From Acinetobacter bohemicus ANC 3994 (GTDB lineage Bacteria > Pseudomonadota > Gammaproteobacteria > Pseudomonadales > Moraxellaceae): a stretch of DNA of 64,000 nucleotides. The position numbers were made by a program, and so were the translations under genes. Under the pieces are notes generated by a model. It was not told the origin of the DNA. It saw only the letters and a list, made by a program, of their open reading frames with translations, and ran no database searches. This document shows, in pieces, positions 63,542 to 64,000 of the stretch. Positions within the stretch are counted from its first letter, which is position 1. Each line of letters starts with the position of its first letter. The stretch is taken from the NCBI RefSeq assembly GCF_000367925.1, contig NZ_KB849168.1, positions 114,850-178,849 of the forward strand. The letters are read 5' to 3'.

Positions 63542-64000
63542 ATGTCGAATATGCAGCTGGACACCCTAAGACGTATTGTACAAGAAATCAATGCGTCCAC
63601 CAGTTTGCATGAATCACTCGACATTATGGTCAACCAAGTGGCCGAAGCCATGCATGTCGATGTTTGCTCCATCTACTTGCTCGATGAACGTAATCAACGC
63701 TATTTACTGATGGCTTCTAAAGGTTTAAACCCGGAAGCTGTCGGGCACGTTTCACTGCATACGGGTGAAGGCTTAGTCGGGTTGGTTGGACAACGTGAAG
63801 AGATTGTCAATTTAGACAATGCACCCAAACATGAACGCTTTTTATATCTGCCTGAAACGGGTGAAGAGATTTATAACTCTTTTCTCGGTGTTCCAGTCAT
63901 GTATCGTCGTAAGGTGATGGGGGTTTTAGTTGTTCAAAATAAAGAACCGCATGACTTTAGTGAAGCGGCAGAATCTTTTCTCGTAACCTTATGTGCACAG
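63542..64000 (+). CDS. ptsP: Phosphoenolpyruvate-protein phosphotransferase PtsP, N-terminal part
   Basis: The gene starts at MSNMQLDTLRRIVQEINAS with GGAG eight bases upstream and runs off the window; 153 codons are visible. They form the N-terminal GAF domain (about 15-150, MHVDVCSIYLLDERNQRYLLMASKGLNP). PtsP (EI-Ntr) autophosphorylates with PEP and feeds the nitrogen PTS. Identification rests on the GAF domain and on the rppH-ptsP neighbourhood. Confidence 0.85.
   Translation, partial: MSNMQLDTLRRIVQEINASTSLHESLDIMVNQVAEAMHVDVCSIYLLDERNQRYLLMASKGLNPEAVGHVSLHTGEGLVGLVGQREEIVNLDNAPKHERFLYLPETGEEIYNSFLGVPVMYRRKVMGVLVVQNKEPHDFSEAAESFLVTLCAQ

Noticed and set aside
1..64000. tRNA, rRNA, CRISPR or prophage
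   Set aside because: No cloverleaf-like sequence, no repeat-spacer array, no integrase, capsid or tail gene and no intact transposase was seen on either strand by reading; a covariance-model scan could still reveal small RNAs.

Overview
The window looks like core chromosome of an Acinetobacter species (Moraxellaceae, Gammaproteobacteria). The evidence is an AT-rich composition (around 40% GC by eye), Acinetobacter-like protein sequences, and Pseudomonas/Acinetobacter-type gene orders: leuS-lptE-holA, rpmB-rpmG, leuCDB close to asd-fimV-truA, and HAD phosphatase-rppH-ptsP. I annotate 64 protein genes; the last (ptsP) is cut by the window end. I see no rRNA, tRNA, CRISPR array, prophage, intact insertion sequence or replication origin.

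Layout. 1-5.2 kb: an exported hypothetical protein and the branched-chain amino acid operon ilvI-ilvH-ilvC on the minus strand; a decayed second copy of the ilvC 3' end lies just behind ilvC. 5.7-11 kb: a DUF4124 protein, then leuS-lptE-holA and a convergent bacteriohemerythrin. 11.7-17 kb: a complete MacA-MacB-outer membrane factor tripartite exporter and a convergent orphan NlpC/P60-like amidase. 17.5-21.3 kb: thyA, folA, a DUF4105 membrane protein, a META-domain lipoprotein and msrA. 21.6-26.9 kb: the tonB-exbB-exbD operon with a Fur-box-like promoter, purU, and a TetR regulator divergent from an aldehyde dehydrogenase with a perfect palindrome between them. 27-29.3 kb: rpmB-rpmG and a YbaL-type cation/proton antiporter. 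29.4-41.2 kb: a long, mostly minus-strand block of housekeeping and hypothetical genes (ASCH, RRM, UvrD-like helicase, glycerate kinase, HdeD-like, zincin-like, NUDIX, topA, slyX). 41.2-46.9 kb: uup, a lipid A acyltransferase, a glycosyltransferase and an EEP-family hydrolase. 47-53 kb: asd, FimV encoded as two separate genes, asparaginase and truA. 53-64 kb: an AraC regulator, infA, small exported proteins, leuC-leuD-lipoprotein-leuB, a LysR regulator, HAD phosphatase, rppH and the start of ptsP.

Functionally this is amino acid biosynthesis (Ile/Val/Leu, and the aspartate pathway through asd), translation (leuS, infA, L28, L33, truA), one-carbon and nucleotide metabolism (thyA, folA, purU), envelope biogenesis (lptE, acyltransferase, glycosyltransferase), TonB energisation and efflux. 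I found no clear new multi-gene system. The points most worth a second look are the ilvC remnant whose substitutions sit almost all at third codon positions, the orphan amidase without a visible immunity gene, the split FimV, a Glu-Ala replacement in the IlvI thiamine diphosphate motif, an orphan plus-strand terminator behind leuC that could end a small RNA, and two gene relics. Several starts below are moved inward from the longest open frame because the upstream start is TTG/GTG, lacks a ribosome binding site or disagrees with the family N-terminus.
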